Below, in pieces: positions 28,981 through 38,568 of a DNA stretch of 64,000 nt (its first letter is position 1; the number at the start of each line of letters is the position of its first letter). The translations under genes were made by a program, and so were the position numbers. The stretch comes from Parvibium lacunae (lineage in GTDB: Bacteria > Pseudomonadota > Gammaproteobacteria > Burkholderiales > Burkholderiaceae_D). The notes beneath the pieces were generated by a model that did no database searches, was not told the DNA's origin, and saw nothing but the letters and a program-made list of their open reading frames with translations. The stretch is taken from the NCBI RefSeq assembly GCF_003335215.1, contig NZ_QPGB01000001.1:802528-866527 (forward strand), given 5' to 3'.

Positions 28981-30171
28981 TTATTCAAAAATATAAGCGA
29001 CCAATCGTCCATCCTGAGATTGGATCAGTACCCCAAGCTCGGTGGCGACCGGGGCGACCACAATCGGGGCATCATCGGCACGGCTGCGCGCCATAAATGC
29101 GCCATCTTCGCGACTTAACCAGTGGACGAATCCCTCACTATCCCCCACAACAACAGCTCGCCCGACAGACAGCGGCGCGGTTAAGTCCCGGTAAACCAGC
29201 TTGTCATTACGCCAAACACTGGCGCCACCATTACGACTAAAGGCATGCAGGATGGAACGATCATCGGCGGCAAAGACAAAGCGGGCATCCACACTCAGGC
29301 CGTTATTGCTGGAAAAGTCACGCCCCCAGTCTTGCTGGCCCGTGGCCATATCGAAACAGGCTAGGCGCCCCTGATAGGTTACCGCACATACCGCGCGGCC
29401 CTGTAGCATAGGCATCCCAACCACATCCGCTACGCGCTCGAGTTCGGTCGCGCCTTTCGGGAAAGCCACCGCGACTTCCCAGCGCGGTGAGCCATTATTG
29501 AGGGTAAGGGCAATTAAACGGCCTCCAGGCATGCCGGCATACACCGCAGTTTCTGTCAGCAACAGCCCCGAAGCCACGCGCAAAATCAGGCTGGGAGTTT
29601 GTCGTTGGTAAGCCCATCGACGCTTACCCGATTGGGCTTCAAATGCATGGATACGGTTATCTTGACTGCGCACCACGACCAACCCATAACCCACCACAGG
29701 ACTCTGGACAACCTCACTGGATGCTTGGGCTCGCCATTTCTCTTTACCGGTACTGCTGTCGAGCGCAATGACTTCGCCTTTATTGGTTGCGACCACCACT
29801 ATCTGAGAGTCAGCACCGACACCGGCACTGAGCGTTTTGCCGATTTCGGCTTGCCAGACACGCGTGCCGTTTTCAAGGTTAAGACGATAAACACGGCCAT
29901 CGCCAGCGCTAAACACAGCGGCGCCCACGACAGCAGGCTGAAATAAAGCGCTACGCGCCTTGCCCAACTCGGCACGCCAAGCTTGTTTTACCCCGAGCGT
30001 TGTTTGAATCGGCCGCAGCTCGGCTTTCTCGTAAGTCGGCTTCGAACTGCATGCGCCCAGCACTAAAGCGAGGCCGACAAACAATAAACGCGCACTCGCT
30101 GCCAGTGGACCAGAACCAGCTAACCGAGAGATTCGGGGAAGTTGGACCAGCTTAAGAGGCATGAATCGCAT
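28981..30171 (-). CDS. bamB: Outer-membrane assembly lipoprotein BamB
   Basis: Beta-propeller lipoprotein of the Bam complex that inserts outer-membrane proteins, 396 residues from the first ATG or 393 from the next (MPLKL). The signal peptide ends in lipobox LGAC followed by SSKPTYEK. The body holds repeated PQQ-like blades with Trp-rich motifs such as GTRVWQAEIG, GKEKWRAQA, GKRRWAYQ, GSPRWEVAV and GQQDWGRD. The start overlaps the end of the yfgM-like gene, so the two are translationally coupled. Confidence 0.94.
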   Translation of the reverse strand: MRFMPLKLVQLPRISRLAGSGPLAASARLLFVGLALVLGACSSKPTYEKAELRPIQTTLGVKQAWRAELGKARSALFQPAVVGAAVFSAGDGRVYRLNLENGTRVWQAEIGKTLSAGVGADSQIVVVATNKGEVIALDSSTGKEKWRAQASSEVVQSPVVGYGLVVVRSQDNRIHAFEAQSGKRRWAYQRQTPSLILRVASGLLLTETAVYAGMPGGRLIALTLNNGSPRWEVAVAFPKGATELERVADVVGMPMLQGRAVCAVTYQGRLACFDMATGQQDWGRDFSSNNGLSVDARFVFAADDRSILHAFSRNGGASVWRNDKLVYRDLTAPLSVGRAVVVGDSEGFVHWLSREDGAFMARSRADDAPIVVAPVATELGVLIQSQDGRLVAYIFE

Positions 30172-30784
30172 CCCGTTTTAATTCGATCACATTACGCAGT
30201 GGGCTCTCTGCATCCAAGGCTTCATAGGCCTTATTAAATTCGGCCTTGGCTTCCGCTAGCTTATTTTGGGCCAGATAAATGTCACCACGACGATCTGCGT
30301 ATTGAGCCATAAATGCAGCAGGCGGGTCTTTCTGCAATAACTTCAGCGCATCTTCAAAGGCCTTTTCATCTAATAAAAGGCCAGCCAGCCGAATCCGGGC
30401 AATGTGAGTAAAAGACTCATCCTGAGCATGGCCAATCAACCACTCCAACTGTGCTTTGGCTGCGCGAGTATCCGCTACGGTCACATAAGCTTTAGCCGCG
30501 ACTAGTGCCGCCATCTGGGCATAGGTCGTCCGCTTATATTTGTCCAGCAACTCGCTGGTCGCCTCTTTCACCTTAGCCATATCTTGCTTCTTTACCCCAT
30601 CCAGCAAGGCATCATAGACAACCGATGCCTGTGCAGCTTGTCGCTGCTGATAGTAGTCCCAGGCACGATAACCGGCGAAAACCAGCGCCAGAATCGTAAT
30701 GACAGCCGTGATTGCGTTGCCATATTTGGCCCAGAACGCTTTTAAATTTGCAAGCTGCTCTTGTTCTTCTAAATCATATGCCAT
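30152..30784 (-). CDS. YfgM-type inner-membrane TPR protein
   Basis: Protein of 210 residues with a short cytoplasmic N-terminus (MAYDLEEQEQLANLKAFWAK), one membrane helix (ITAVITILALVFAGYRAWDY) and a periplasmic tetratricopeptide-like region. It matches YfgM, which binds the SecYEG translocon and periplasmic chaperones, consistent with its place next to bamB. The 68 bases between hisS and this gene are open, so both may be on one transcript. Confidence 0.92.
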   Translation of the reverse strand: MAYDLEEQEQLANLKAFWAKYGNAITAVITILALVFAGYRAWDYYQQRQAAQASVVYDALLDGVKKQDMAKVKEATSELLDKYKRTTYAQMAALVAAKAYVTVADTRAAKAQLEWLIGHAQDESFTHIARIRLAGLLLDEKAFEDALKLLQKDPPAAFMAQYADRRGDIYLAQNKLAEAKAEFNKAYEALDAESPLRNVIELKRDAIHAS

Positions 30785-30852
30785 ACTGCTCTCTCATTTT
30801 ATCGATTCATTGATTCGCCACAAATGTGGGCCTAATGGCTTGAGATCAATGA

Positions 30853-32235
30853 TTAATCTGGTTGATCATACAATTGCTCAGACAAAACCCGCGCCAATTC
30901 AGCCAGTGCCACCGTCTGCTGCACGGGACGGCCATCTGACTGCACGCCGTTATCGGCAGCGCTACCACCGGCACGCAGGGATTTTAAAGTCACTGTCTCT
31001 GATAACCATTCATTATCGCCGATAATCAGGGCATAGTGCGCGCCACTGGCATCGGCTTTTTTCATTTGCGCCTTGAAATTCCCACCACCACAGTGCAACA
31101 CCACGGCAAAACCCAGTCCTCGCAGCTCTTCAGCCACAGCGAAAGCGCGTAATGCAACCTCTGCCTGATAAGCGTCGCTGGCCTGATGGACGATATAGAG
31201 ATCACACCCAGCTGATGGCTCAATCCCGCCAATAGACTCAAGCAGTAACAAAAGCCGTTCAATCCCGATCCCGAACCCAATCGCGGGAGCCTGTTTGCCG
31301 GCTAAGGTCGCCATTAATCCGTCATAACGCCCGCCGCCACATACCGTCCCTTGAGCACCAAGCTGGTCTGTTACCCACTCAAATACGGTCAAATTATAAT
31401 AGTCCAGCCCACGAACCAAGCGGGGATTTAAGGTATAGGCAATCCCAGCCTGTTTGAGATAACGCTGCAATGTCTGAAAGTGAGCGAGCGACGCCGGCCC
31501 AAGAAAATCACTGAGACGAGGGGCTGCTTCCAAGAGCGACTGCAAGGCAGGATTCTTGCTGTCCAAAATGCGTAAAGGATTACTGTGCAAGCGCCGCTGA
31601 GCATCGGCGTCTAGCTGATCCGCATGCGCGGTAAAATAGGTAATCAGGGCTTCCCGATGAGCTTGCCGTTCAGCGAGATCGCCCAGACAATTTAATTCGA
31701 GCCGAATCTGCGAAAGCCCCAGCTCTTCCCATAAGCGCGCCAGCATGACAATAATCTCAGCATCAACATCCGGCCCTGCAAAGCCAATCGCTTCAACACT
31801 TAACTGATGAAACTGTCGATAACGGCCTTTTTGTGGACGCTCATGACGAAAGACAGGGCCATAACTATAGAGCCGTTGCGGCTGACTGAACTGCTCCCCC
31901 CGAAACTCGAGTAAGTTATGTTCGGCAACGGCGCGCACTACTCCGGCTGTGAACTCAGGTCGTAGCGTTAATTCGTCACCATTGAGTCGATCAGTAAAAC
32001 AGAACATCTCTTTTTCAACAATATCAGTGACTTCACCGATTCCGCGTGCAAATAGCGCCGTATGTTCTAAAACAGGCGTGCGCATATTGCGATAACCATA
32101 ACTATGCAGCCAGACTCTCAAGGTTTCTTCCAAGCCCTCCCATGCCGCCGCCTGCACAGGCAGAATATCATTCATGCCCTTGACCCCAGTTAATAGGTTG
32201 GGTTTCTTGGGCTCTTTTTCAGTCGTTACTGACAC
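30853..32235 (-). CDS. hisS: Histidyl-tRNA synthetase
   Basis: Class II aminoacyl-tRNA synthetase charging tRNA-His, 460 residues including a tail slightly longer than usual. Motif 2 (FRHERPQKGRYRQFHQ), the histidine-binding LVRGLDYYNLTVFEW and motif 3 (IGFGIGIERLLLL) are intact, and the C-terminal anticodon-binding domain follows. It starts with GTG, supported by AGGAG eight bases upstream. The 214-485-base region back to ispG shows no further gene; I saw only a GC-rich patch. Confidence 0.95.
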   Translation of the reverse strand: MSVTTEKEPKKPNLLTGVKGMNDILPVQAAAWEGLEETLRVWLHSYGYRNMRTPVLEHTALFARGIGEVTDIVEKEMFCFTDRLNGDELTLRPEFTAGVVRAVAEHNLLEFRGEQFSQPQRLYSYGPVFRHERPQKGRYRQFHQLSVEAIGFAGPDVDAEIIVMLARLWEELGLSQIRLELNCLGDLAERQAHREALITYFTAHADQLDADAQRRLHSNPLRILDSKNPALQSLLEAAPRLSDFLGPASLAHFQTLQRYLKQAGIAYTLNPRLVRGLDYYNLTVFEWVTDQLGAQGTVCGGGRYDGLMATLAGKQAPAIGFGIGIERLLLLLESIGGIEPSAGCDLYIVHQASDAYQAEVALRAFAVAEELRGLGFAVVLHCGGGNFKAQMKKADASGAHYALIIGDNEWLSETVTLKSLRAGGSAADNGVQSDGRPVQQTVALAELARVLSEQLYDQPD

Positions 32236-32449
32236 GCCAATCTCCTGTCATTCTGATTACATTACACGTTAGTTTGTTCATATGCCATTGACTTGCTGGC
32301 TGAGTTTGATTGAGCGACGCCCAGTCAGTTATGCCTTGAGGTTGTTGCGTTTATCTAGGCTGATTACGCGGGCCAGGTCGACGAGCGAGAGCCCCCCTCG
32401 GCCTAGCCGTCACAACCAATCAAAGCATGCCTAAGCTGCTACTGGCAGA

Positions 32450-33721
32450 TTATTGCGGCTGACCGTATCGCTTGACCACATAGTCCGCGACGATCTGCTG
32501 AAACTCCTGGGCAATATGTTCCCCTTTAAGGGTCAAGCGACGCTCCCCATCAATAAACACCGGGGCAACAGGGGTTTCACCGGTCCCGGGTAAGCTGATA
32601 CCGATATCAGCATGCTTACTTTCACCCGGACCATTGACGATGCAACCCATCACAGCCACATTCATCTCTTCCACGCCGGGATATTGGGTTTTCCAGTAAG
32701 GCATTTGTTCACGCAAGTAACTTTGAATTTGCGCCGCTAATTCTTGGAAAAACGTGCTGCTCGTGCGACCACACCCAGGACAGGCAATCACCATTGGCGT
32801 GAACGCGCGCAACCCCATCGTTTGCAAAATCTCCTGCGCGACCGTGACTTCCCGAGTCCGATCCCCCCCCGGTTCTGGCGTCAAAGAAACGCGAATCGTG
32901 TCGCCAATACCCTCTTGTAACAAGACCGCCAAAGCTGCCGTCGAAGCAACAATACCTTTGCTCCCCATCCCGGCTTCGGTTAACCCGAGATGCAAAGGAT
33001 AATCGCAGCGGCTTGCCAACTGGCGATAAACGGTAATGAGATCCTGCACGCCACTGACTTTTGCCGAGAGGCAAATTTGATTACCCGGCAAACCCAATTC
33101 CTCGGCACGTTGCGCATTATCGAGCGCGGAAGTAATGAGCGCTTCATACATGACCTGCTGCCCCGACCATGGCTCGGCACGTGCCGCATTTTCATCCATC
33201 ATGCGCGCCAGTAAGGCCTGATCTAAGCTACCCCAGTTCACGCCAATGCGAACGGGTTTCTGATGGCGACAAGCCACTTCGATCATTTGTGCAAATTGGC
33301 TATCCCGCTTCTCACCCCGGCCAATGTTGCCCGGATTGATACGATATTTAGAGAGCGCCTGAGCACACTCAGGATATTCGGTTAATAATTTATGGCCGTT
33401 GTAGTGAAAATCACCAACCAAAGGCACCATCACATCCATACGATCCAACTGCTCACGGATTGCTGGCACCGCGGCGGCAGCCTCTGGCGTATTCACCGTT
33501 ATTCTGACAACCTCGGACCCGGCGCGAGCCAGCGCTTTAATTTGAATCGCAGTCTCAACCACTTCGGCAGTGTCCGTGTTGGTCATGGACTGCACCAAGA
33601 TAGGGGCATCGCCCCCCATCTTAACCACATGATCACCATGCCGGATCGCGACCTGCCGACTGCGCCGTCGTGGCAACGGCCCGGTTGCTACAGAATTTAC
33701 TTGCTGGGTTTGCACTGACAT
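32450..33721 (-). CDS. ispG: 4-hydroxy-3-methylbut-2-enyl diphosphate synthase
   Basis: [4Fe-4S] enzyme of the non-mevalonate isoprenoid pathway, 423 residues. It shows [12 protein letters not shown] near the N-terminus, [12 protein letters not shown] in the barrel, and the cluster cysteines in [10 protein letters not shown] and [10 protein letters not shown] chose the ATG at 33721, which has GAGGAAG upstream; a TTG ten codons earlier would overlap rodZ. It follows rodZ on the same strand, so isoprenoid precursor synthesis and cell-shape genes are co-transcribed, as is common in this class. Confidence 0.95.
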   Translation of the reverse strand: MSVQTQQVNSVATGPLPRRRSRQVAIRHGDHVVKMGGDAPILVQSMTNTDTAEVVETAIQIKALARAGSEVVRITVNTPEAAAAVPAIREQLDRMDVMVPLVGDFHYNGHKLLTEYPECAQALSKYRINPGNIGRGEKRDSQFAQMIEVACRHQKPVRIGVNWGSLDQALLARMMDENAARAEPWSGQQVMYEALITSALDNAQRAEELGLPGNQICLSAKVSGVQDLITVYRQLASRCDYPLHLGLTEAGMGSKGIVASTAALAVLLQEGIGDTIRVSLTPEPGGDRTREVTVAQEILQTMGLRAFTPMVIACPGCGRTSSTFFQELAAQIQSYLREQMPYWKTQYPGVEEMNVAVMGCIVNGPGESKHADIGISLPGTGETPVAPVFIDGERRLTLKGEHIAQEFQQIVADYVVKRYGQPQ

Positions 33722-33743
33722 ACTGACCACTTCCTCAACATCA

Positions 33744-34913
33744 TCACTCAAGCGTTAAGCGAGCCACATTTTTTTCATTCTCGACCGGTAATTCGACGCG
33801 CTGGCCACGATACCGCAGCTCCACACCGGCGGCATTACCCACCACAACATTCAAGGGAGCCAGCCCTTCTACTTGTTCTTTTTCACCGGCTTTGCGTAAC
33901 CCAGAAAAAACCACTTTGCCATTCGCTTGTCTCACTTCAACCCAACTGGCTTGCTTGAATACAAGCTGTAGTGAGGCTGCTTTGTTAGGCGCGGGACTTG
34001 GCGGGGGTGGGGTTACGCTAGACGCAGCTTCTGTTTTAACTGGACCATCAGGATTGGCTGGGCGAGGACTCGCAGCGATCGCGGTCGACGTAGCAGGGAC
34101 GACATTCGCAGACGGGGGAGAGGCTACCGGTGTAACTGGAGCACTACGCTCTGGTGGCAACGCAGTCGTTACTGTCGAAGTTAGCGGACCACTACTTGCC
34201 ACTGAGGTATCCACAGCGCTTGGGGGGCTTGCAGAAGGGTTCACACTGGCAGTCCCCTCAGCCGTTTCCCCTGGGGCAGTTGACGGCAATGTGGGGGCCC
34301 CCGCAGTCGTTGATTCTGTTACCGGTGCCACGTTCATTGCGGCCTGTTCGGGATTGTCGCCCCATGCCATCCACATAGGCAAAGATTGATTTTGTATCGC
34401 ATAGGCAATCCACCCAGCAACTAGCAAGAGGACGAGCAGTAACCACAACCACCAAGCTTGTGTTTTTGCGTGATGCTGGCTAGATTCACGTTTAAATGGG
34501 GCCTCAATCGCCTTCACAGGCTGAATCTGAACAGGCAGATCTGTTGAATCCAGCGGCAGCTCAACCAAATAAGGATTAGGATCAATGTTGATGGCACGGC
34601 AATAGCTACGTAACATTGCTTTTAATAGACTGCCCTTGGGCAGCGTGGCCCATGCGCCTGATTCGAGTGCCGCAATTTGCTTGGGAGACAGCTTAAGTCG
34701 GTCTGCCAGCGTATTCACCGTCCAGCCACCCGCTTGCCGTGCTTGAGCCAAGCGCTGCCAAGGCGTTAGGGCGCTTGCCATTGGCGCTGCGACTGCTTCA
34801 ACATTAGACGCAGCAGATGCGGCGACTTCAAACTGATAGCCTTCGTAAATCGAAGGTAACGGACTTGAGGTAAAAGCGGGCTGATGCTCCTGATTCAGAG
34901 ATTTATTCATCAT
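33744..34913 (-). CDS. rodZ: RodZ-like cell-shape protein (HTH, transmembrane, DUF4115)
   Basis: Membrane protein of 389 residues linking MreB to the cell wall machinery. The N-terminal helix-turn-helix ([40 protein letters not shown]) is followed by a single membrane helix ([20 protein letters not shown]). A long periplasmic linker rich in Ala, Ser, Thr and Pro follows (about residues 190-300), then a C-terminal DUF4115 domain ([20 protein letters not shown]). Its start overlaps the end of pilF by 11 bases. Confidence 0.9.
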   Translation of the reverse strand: MMNKSLNQEHQPAFTSSPLPSIYEGYQFEVAASAASNVEAVAAPMASALTPWQRLAQARQAGGWTVNTLADRLKLSPKQIAALESGAWATLPKGSLLKAMLRSYCRAINIDPNPYLVELPLDSTDLPVQIQPVKAIEAPFKRESSQHHAKTQAWWLWLLLVLLLVAGWIAYAIQNQSLPMWMAWGDNPEQAAMNVAPVTESTTAGAPTLPSTAPGETAEGTASVNPSASPPSAVDTSVASSGPLTSTVTTALPPERSAPVTPVASPPSANVVPATSTAIAASPRPANPDGPVKTEAASSVTPPPPSPAPNKAASLQLVFKQASWVEVRQANGKVVFSGLRKAGEKEQVEGLAPLNVVVGNAAGVELRYRGQRVELPVENEKNVARLTLE

Positions 34914-35724
34914 ATGCCCCTTTATTCAAAGACTCCGTTTCACGACTCACTGGAAAACGCTGACGCAATTGGTCAGCCATACTTTTCTCGGCATCGCGGT
35001 TTCCCGCCAAGCGTTCAATTTTCAGATTCAGCCACAACGTCTGTGCATTGGGATCATAGATTGAATGTAAGCGATTAACATAGAAACGGGCTTTGGTTAG
35101 ATCCTGCCGGAGGTAATTTAAGTTGGCCAACTGGTAGAGGACTACCGCACTATTGGGATCAGTTTCATAGCCGGCCAGAAAATAGCGCTCTGCATTCAGC
35201 CTGTCACCCATGCGTAAGGCGCAAATACCGGCATTTTGTAAAGGCTTGACCGGTGCGGCATACAACGGATTCCGAGCCACGACCAAGAAACGCTCAATGG
35301 CTTCTTTTTCACGGCCGTTTTGGCATAAAAACCAACCATAATTCAAATTCAAATCAGAGTGCTGCGCATCACGCGCCAAGCCACGCTGGAAATAGTCTTC
35401 TGCTTGGCGTCGATCACCTAAGTCCATCAGGATCAAGCCCATCACCGAATAAGAATCGGCATAGGAAGGATCCATCAGTAGCGCTTGCTTTGTTTCTTCC
35501 AGCGCAACGGCAAATTGACGTTGTTGGTAGTAACTGGTACCCAGTTCAAGCCGCAGCCTTGCCCGGCGGCGCGCGTCTGTTTCTTGCAGGGTTTCCGCTG
35601 TTGGCACCACCACGCCTTTGGATGGATCTGTATTGCCTTTGGGGACGTTAGTGCCACACCCCAGCAGACTCAGGAATAACATACCAATCGCAACTGCGCT
35701 CAGGGGTTGCCTGCTGCTTGCCAT
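34903..35724 (-). CDS. pilF: Type IV pilus biogenesis TPR lipoprotein PilF/PilW
   Basis: Outer-membrane pilotin of about 273 residues that helps the secretin PilQ assemble. The lipobox LLGC sits at the end of a short signal (MASSRQPLSAVAIGMLFLSL). The rest is made of tetratricopeptide repeats (YYQQRQFAVALEETKQAL; SYSVMGLILMDLGDRRQAED; NYGWFLCQNGREKEAIERF). I prefer the ATG at 35724 because AGAGGT lies directly upstream and it yields a normal lipoprotein signal; a GTG at 35757 is the longest alternative. It begins shortly after rlmN. Confidence 0.9.
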   Translation of the reverse strand: MASSRQPLSAVAIGMLFLSLLGCGTNVPKGNTDPSKGVVVPTAETLQETDARRRARLRLELGTSYYQQRQFAVALEETKQALLMDPSYADSYSVMGLILMDLGDRRQAEDYFQRGLARDAQHSDLNLNYGWFLCQNGREKEAIERFLVVARNPLYAAPVKPLQNAGICALRMGDRLNAERYFLAGYETDPNSAVVLYQLANLNYLRQDLTKARFYVNRLHSIYDPNAQTLWLNLKIERLAGNRDAEKSMADQLRQRFPVSRETESLNKGAYDE

Positions 35725-35760
35725 ACCTCTTCTTTTTTGCACTGCCATTTGCTCCACCCG

Positions 35761-36948
35761 TTATGTTTTGGTTTGAATTGGAATAATGACTTGACCACCA
35801 GAACTACCGGCCATACGCTGTTGCCGCCGAGTACGATCCTGTACCTCTCCTGCAAGCTGGCCACAAGCCGCATCGATATCATCGCCTCGAGTTTTACGAG
35901 TCGTGGTAACCAAGCCAGCTTGTTGCAGCATCTCACTGAACCGACGGATTCGCTCTTTAGGTGACCGCCGCAGACCAGACTGAGGAAAAGGATTGAAAGG
36001 AATCAGATTAAATTTACATGAGACCTCTCGCGTCAGTGCAATCAGTTCACGTGCATGCTGATCGCTATCATTAACCCCATCTAGCATCACATATTCAAAC
36101 GTAATGAAATCGCGCGGGGCATAATCCAGATAACGCTGGCATGCTTGCATCAACTCACGCAATGGATATTTTTTATTCAATGGCACCAAGACATCGCGTA
36201 AAGCATCATTTGGGGCATGCAAAGAAACTGCCAAGGCAACCGGACAATCTTGACCTAGCCGATCCATCATCGGCACCACGCCTGAGGTAGAAAGTGTCAC
36301 CCGGCGTTTAGATAAACCATACGCATGGTCATCTAGCATCAAGCGCATGGCTGCAACGCTATTTTCATAGTTGAGCAAGGGCTCGCCCATTCCCATCAAG
36401 ACGACATTACTGATCAAACGCCCATCGTGCTCAAACTCATCTTCAGATGTGCTGTCGGCTCCTGCGTGAGGTTGGCTGGCCGCAGCACTTGTACGTAAAG
36501 CACGATTTGCCCACCAAAGCTGCCCAATAATTTCAGCGATAGACAAATTACGGTTAAAGCCCTGGTGGCCCGTTGAGCAAAAACGGCAATTGACCGCACA
36601 ACCCGCTTGCGTAGAAATGCAGAGCGTTCCGCGACGGGCTTCTGGAATAAACACACTCTCAATCGCATTGCCATTACCAACATCCAGCAACCACTTGCGC
36701 GTTCCATCCGCTGACGTATGGTCTTGAATCACAGCAGGCGCAATAATTTTGGCTTGGGCCTCGAGCTTATGGCGAAACGCTTTGGCGAGGTCTGTCATGT
36801 CAGCAAAATCTGCCACGCCATGTTGATGTATCCAGCGCAAGAGTTGACGTCCGCGAAAAGGCTTTTCACCTAATTGCGTCACATAACCCAACATCATCGC
36901 TGGATCAAAATCAAGCAAATTAACATCTTGGCAAGCCAGATCAGCCAT
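35761..36948 (-). CDS. rlmN: Dual-specificity 23S rRNA/tRNA adenine-C2 methyltransferase
   Basis: Radical-SAM enzyme that methylates A2503 of 23S rRNA and A37 of some tRNAs. The cluster motif CAVNCRFC gives Cys117, Cys121 and Cys124, and the catalytic C-terminal cysteine lies in [11 protein letters not shown] near residue 363. At 395 residues it is a little long: an insert rich in Ala, Ser, Asp and Glu lies between WWANRALR and [16 protein letters not shown], and there is a basic tail. It is the second gene of the ndk-led cluster. Confidence 0.95.
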   Translation of the reverse strand: MADLACQDVNLLDFDPAMMLGYVTQLGEKPFRGRQLLRWIHQHGVADFADMTDLAKAFRHKLEAQAKIIAPAVIQDHTSADGTRKWLLDVGNGNAIESVFIPEARRGTLCISTQAGCAVNCRFCSTGHQGFNRNLSIAEIIGQLWWANRALRTSAAASQPHAGADSTSEDEFEHDGRLISNVVLMGMGEPLLNYENSVAAMRLMLDDHAYGLSKRRVTLSTSGVVPMMDRLGQDCPVALAVSLHAPNDALRDVLVPLNKKYPLRELMQACQRYLDYAPRDFITFEYVMLDGVNDSDQHARELIALTREVSCKFNLIPFNPFPQSGLRRSPKERIRRFSEMLQQAGLVTTTRKTRGDDIDAACGQLAGEVQDRTRRQQRMAGSSGGQVIIPIQTKT

Positions 36949-36973
36949 CTCAGACCCTACTCCACAAATAGCA

Positions 36974-36996
36974 CCGCCGCAGCGTAACTGCGGCGG
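36974..36996. repeat. GC-rich perfect hairpin between ndk and rlmN
   Basis: CCGCCGCAG, CGTAA, CTGCGGCGG: a 9-bp perfect stem, 26 bases before the rlmN start. No T run follows on the minus strand, so it may be an mRNA processing or attenuation element rather than a simple terminator. Confidence 0.5.
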
Positions 36997-37094
36997 AAAC
37001 TAACCTACTGCGACCGGCTGTTAAACAACAGCTAGCCTTCCAACAGGTTACGCAGCGCCAGCTTATCGCAGAGCGCGGCGTCAAACATCATTGA

Positions 37095-37520
37095 TTAACG
37101 CGAGTGAACTGTTGACTCAGCAAAGAAATAAGCAATTTCAATTTTTGCATTCTCAGCACTGTCAGAACCATGAACTGCATTGGCATCAATACTTTCAGCG
37201 AAATCTGCCCGAATCGTGCCCGGAGCGGCTTTTTTGGGGTCGGTTGCGCCCATCAAATCACGATTTTGCTGAATCGCATTTTCGCCTTCCAGCACCTGAA
37301 TCATGACGGGACCTGACACCATAAAATCAACCAAGTCCTTGAAGAAAGGACGCTCACGGTGAACGGCATAAAAGCCTTCAGCTTCCGCACGTGAGAGCTG
37401 AGCTAACTTGGCAGCCACAATTTTCAGCCCAGCGCCCTCGAAGCGGCTATAAATTTGACCAATGACATTCTTTGCAACAGCATCGGGTTTAATAATAGAA
37501 AGGGTGCGTTCAATCGCCAT
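37095..37520 (-). CDS. ndk: Nucleoside diphosphate kinase
   Basis: Transfers the terminal phosphate from ATP to other nucleoside diphosphates, 141 residues. It has the full NDK pattern: [20 protein letters not shown] at the start, [13 protein letters not shown], and the active-site region [12 protein letters not shown] with the phospho-histidine near residue 117. The start is the ATG at 37520, preceded by GGAG; the 13 open codons upstream are not family-like. It is divergent from the IclR gene. Confidence 0.96.
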   Translation of the reverse strand: MAIERTLSIIKPDAVAKNVIGQIYSRFEGAGLKIVAAKLAQLSRAEAEGFYAVHRERPFFKDLVDFMVSGPVMIQVLEGENAIQQNRDLMGATDPKKAAPGTIRADFAESIDANAVHGSDSAENAKIEIAYFFAESTVHSR

Positions 37521-37703
37521 TTTTTTACTCCGTGTTATAAATTCGTTCCCGGTAGCCAACTCTTACTTTCAAACAGCCTCAATGAGCGACCGTTATCCTG
37601 TGGATATCCGTACCTTTATTAGCCCTACATTGTAACATAGGGACAATTCCGTATTGCACAGTGTAAAACCTTGCCCCTATCGAAATAGGCCCTTGCGCAG
37701 CGC

Positions 37704-37732
37704 ATCATTTTTTCATACTATGAGAAAATGAT
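37704..37732. promoter_or_regulatory. 29-bp near-perfect palindrome upstream of the IclR gene
   Basis: Arms ATCATTTT and AAAATGAT enclose TCATA-C-TATGA. The whole 29-base element is symmetric except for one mismatched pair. It ends 26 bases before the start codon of the IclR regulator, so it is a good candidate for its own operator. Confidence 0.65.
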
Positions 37733-37758
37733 TTCTTGCCCCAATTGGTGCCTTAAAA

Positions 37759-38541
37759 ATGGAAATGCCTCCCGCAAGTAATAACACGGCTATTCAAGTG
37801 CTGGAACGCACGTTTGCCCTACTGGATATACTCGCCCAGCACAGTGAAGCGGTGAGCTTGAAAACCCTTTCCCAAGCAACTCAACTACATCCGTCCACAG
37901 CCCACCGCATCCTTAATGATTTGGTGATTGGTCGCTTTGTCGATCGCGCAGATACCGGCACTTATCGCTTAGGCATGCGTTTGCTGGAGTTGGGTAATTT
38001 AGTCAAAGCCAGAATGAATGTGCGCGATATAGCGCTAGAACCGATGCGCAATTTGCATCGTGCCACCGGGCAAACGATTAACCTATCGGTACGCCAGGGT
38101 GACGAGATCGTCTATATCGAGCGCGCTTACAGTGAACGTTCTGGTATGCAGGTCGTTCGGGCAATCGGCGGGAGGGCACCATTACACCTGACGTCGACCG
38201 GAAAATTATTTTTAGCCGCCGATGATCCGAAACAGGTACGCGCCTACGCGACCAGAACGGGGCTCGCCGGCCATACCCGAAACAGCATTACGCAATTCGC
38301 ACAATTAGAGCGTGAATTAAGCAATGCACTACACGACGGCTTTGCCAAAGATAATGAAGAATTAGAACTCGGCGTATGCTGCATTGCCGCTCCTATTCGG
38401 GATGACAACAACAAACTCGTCGCCGGCTTGTCAATTTCTGCCCCGGCAGAAAGAATGCAAGAAGAATGGCTAGCCGCGTTAGCCGAGACGGCAGATCTTA
38501 TTTCCAGTGGACTGGGCTGGAAAAAAAGTAGCCCACTTTGA
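37759..38541 (+). CDS. IclR-family transcriptional regulator
   Basis: Regulator of 260 residues. The N-terminal winged helix (ALLDILAQHSEAVSLKTLSQ; ATQLHPSTAHRILNDLVIGR) is followed by the IclR effector domain (MNVRDIALEPMRNLHRATGQ; APLHLTSTGKLFLA; CCIAAPIRDDNNKLVAGLSI). The effector and targets are unknown, and neither neighbour is an obvious catabolic gene. The upstream palindrome suggests autoregulation. Confidence 0.92.
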   Translation: MEMPPASNNTAIQVLERTFALLDILAQHSEAVSLKTLSQATQLHPSTAHRILNDLVIGRFVDRADTGTYRLGMRLLELGNLVKARMNVRDIALEPMRNLHRATGQTINLSVRQGDEIVYIERAYSERSGMQVVRAIGGRAPLHLTSTGKLFLAADDPKQVRAYATRTGLAGHTRNSITQFAQLERELSNALHDGFAKDNEELELGVCCIAAPIRDDNNKLVAGLSISAPAERMQEEWLAALAETADLISSGLGWKKSSPL

Positions 38542-38568
38542 TCGCAACGCTTGACCTTGCCTCTCCAG

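Noticed and set aside
32236..32449. Possible small gene between hisS and ispG
   Set aside because: Every ATG on the minus strand in this spacer runs into a stop within a few codons; only a GC-rich patch without clear symmetry remains.
36440..36500. Extra Ala/Ser/Asp-rich insert in RlmN
   Set aside because: It falls in a loop of variable length between conserved motifs and leaves all catalytic residues in place.
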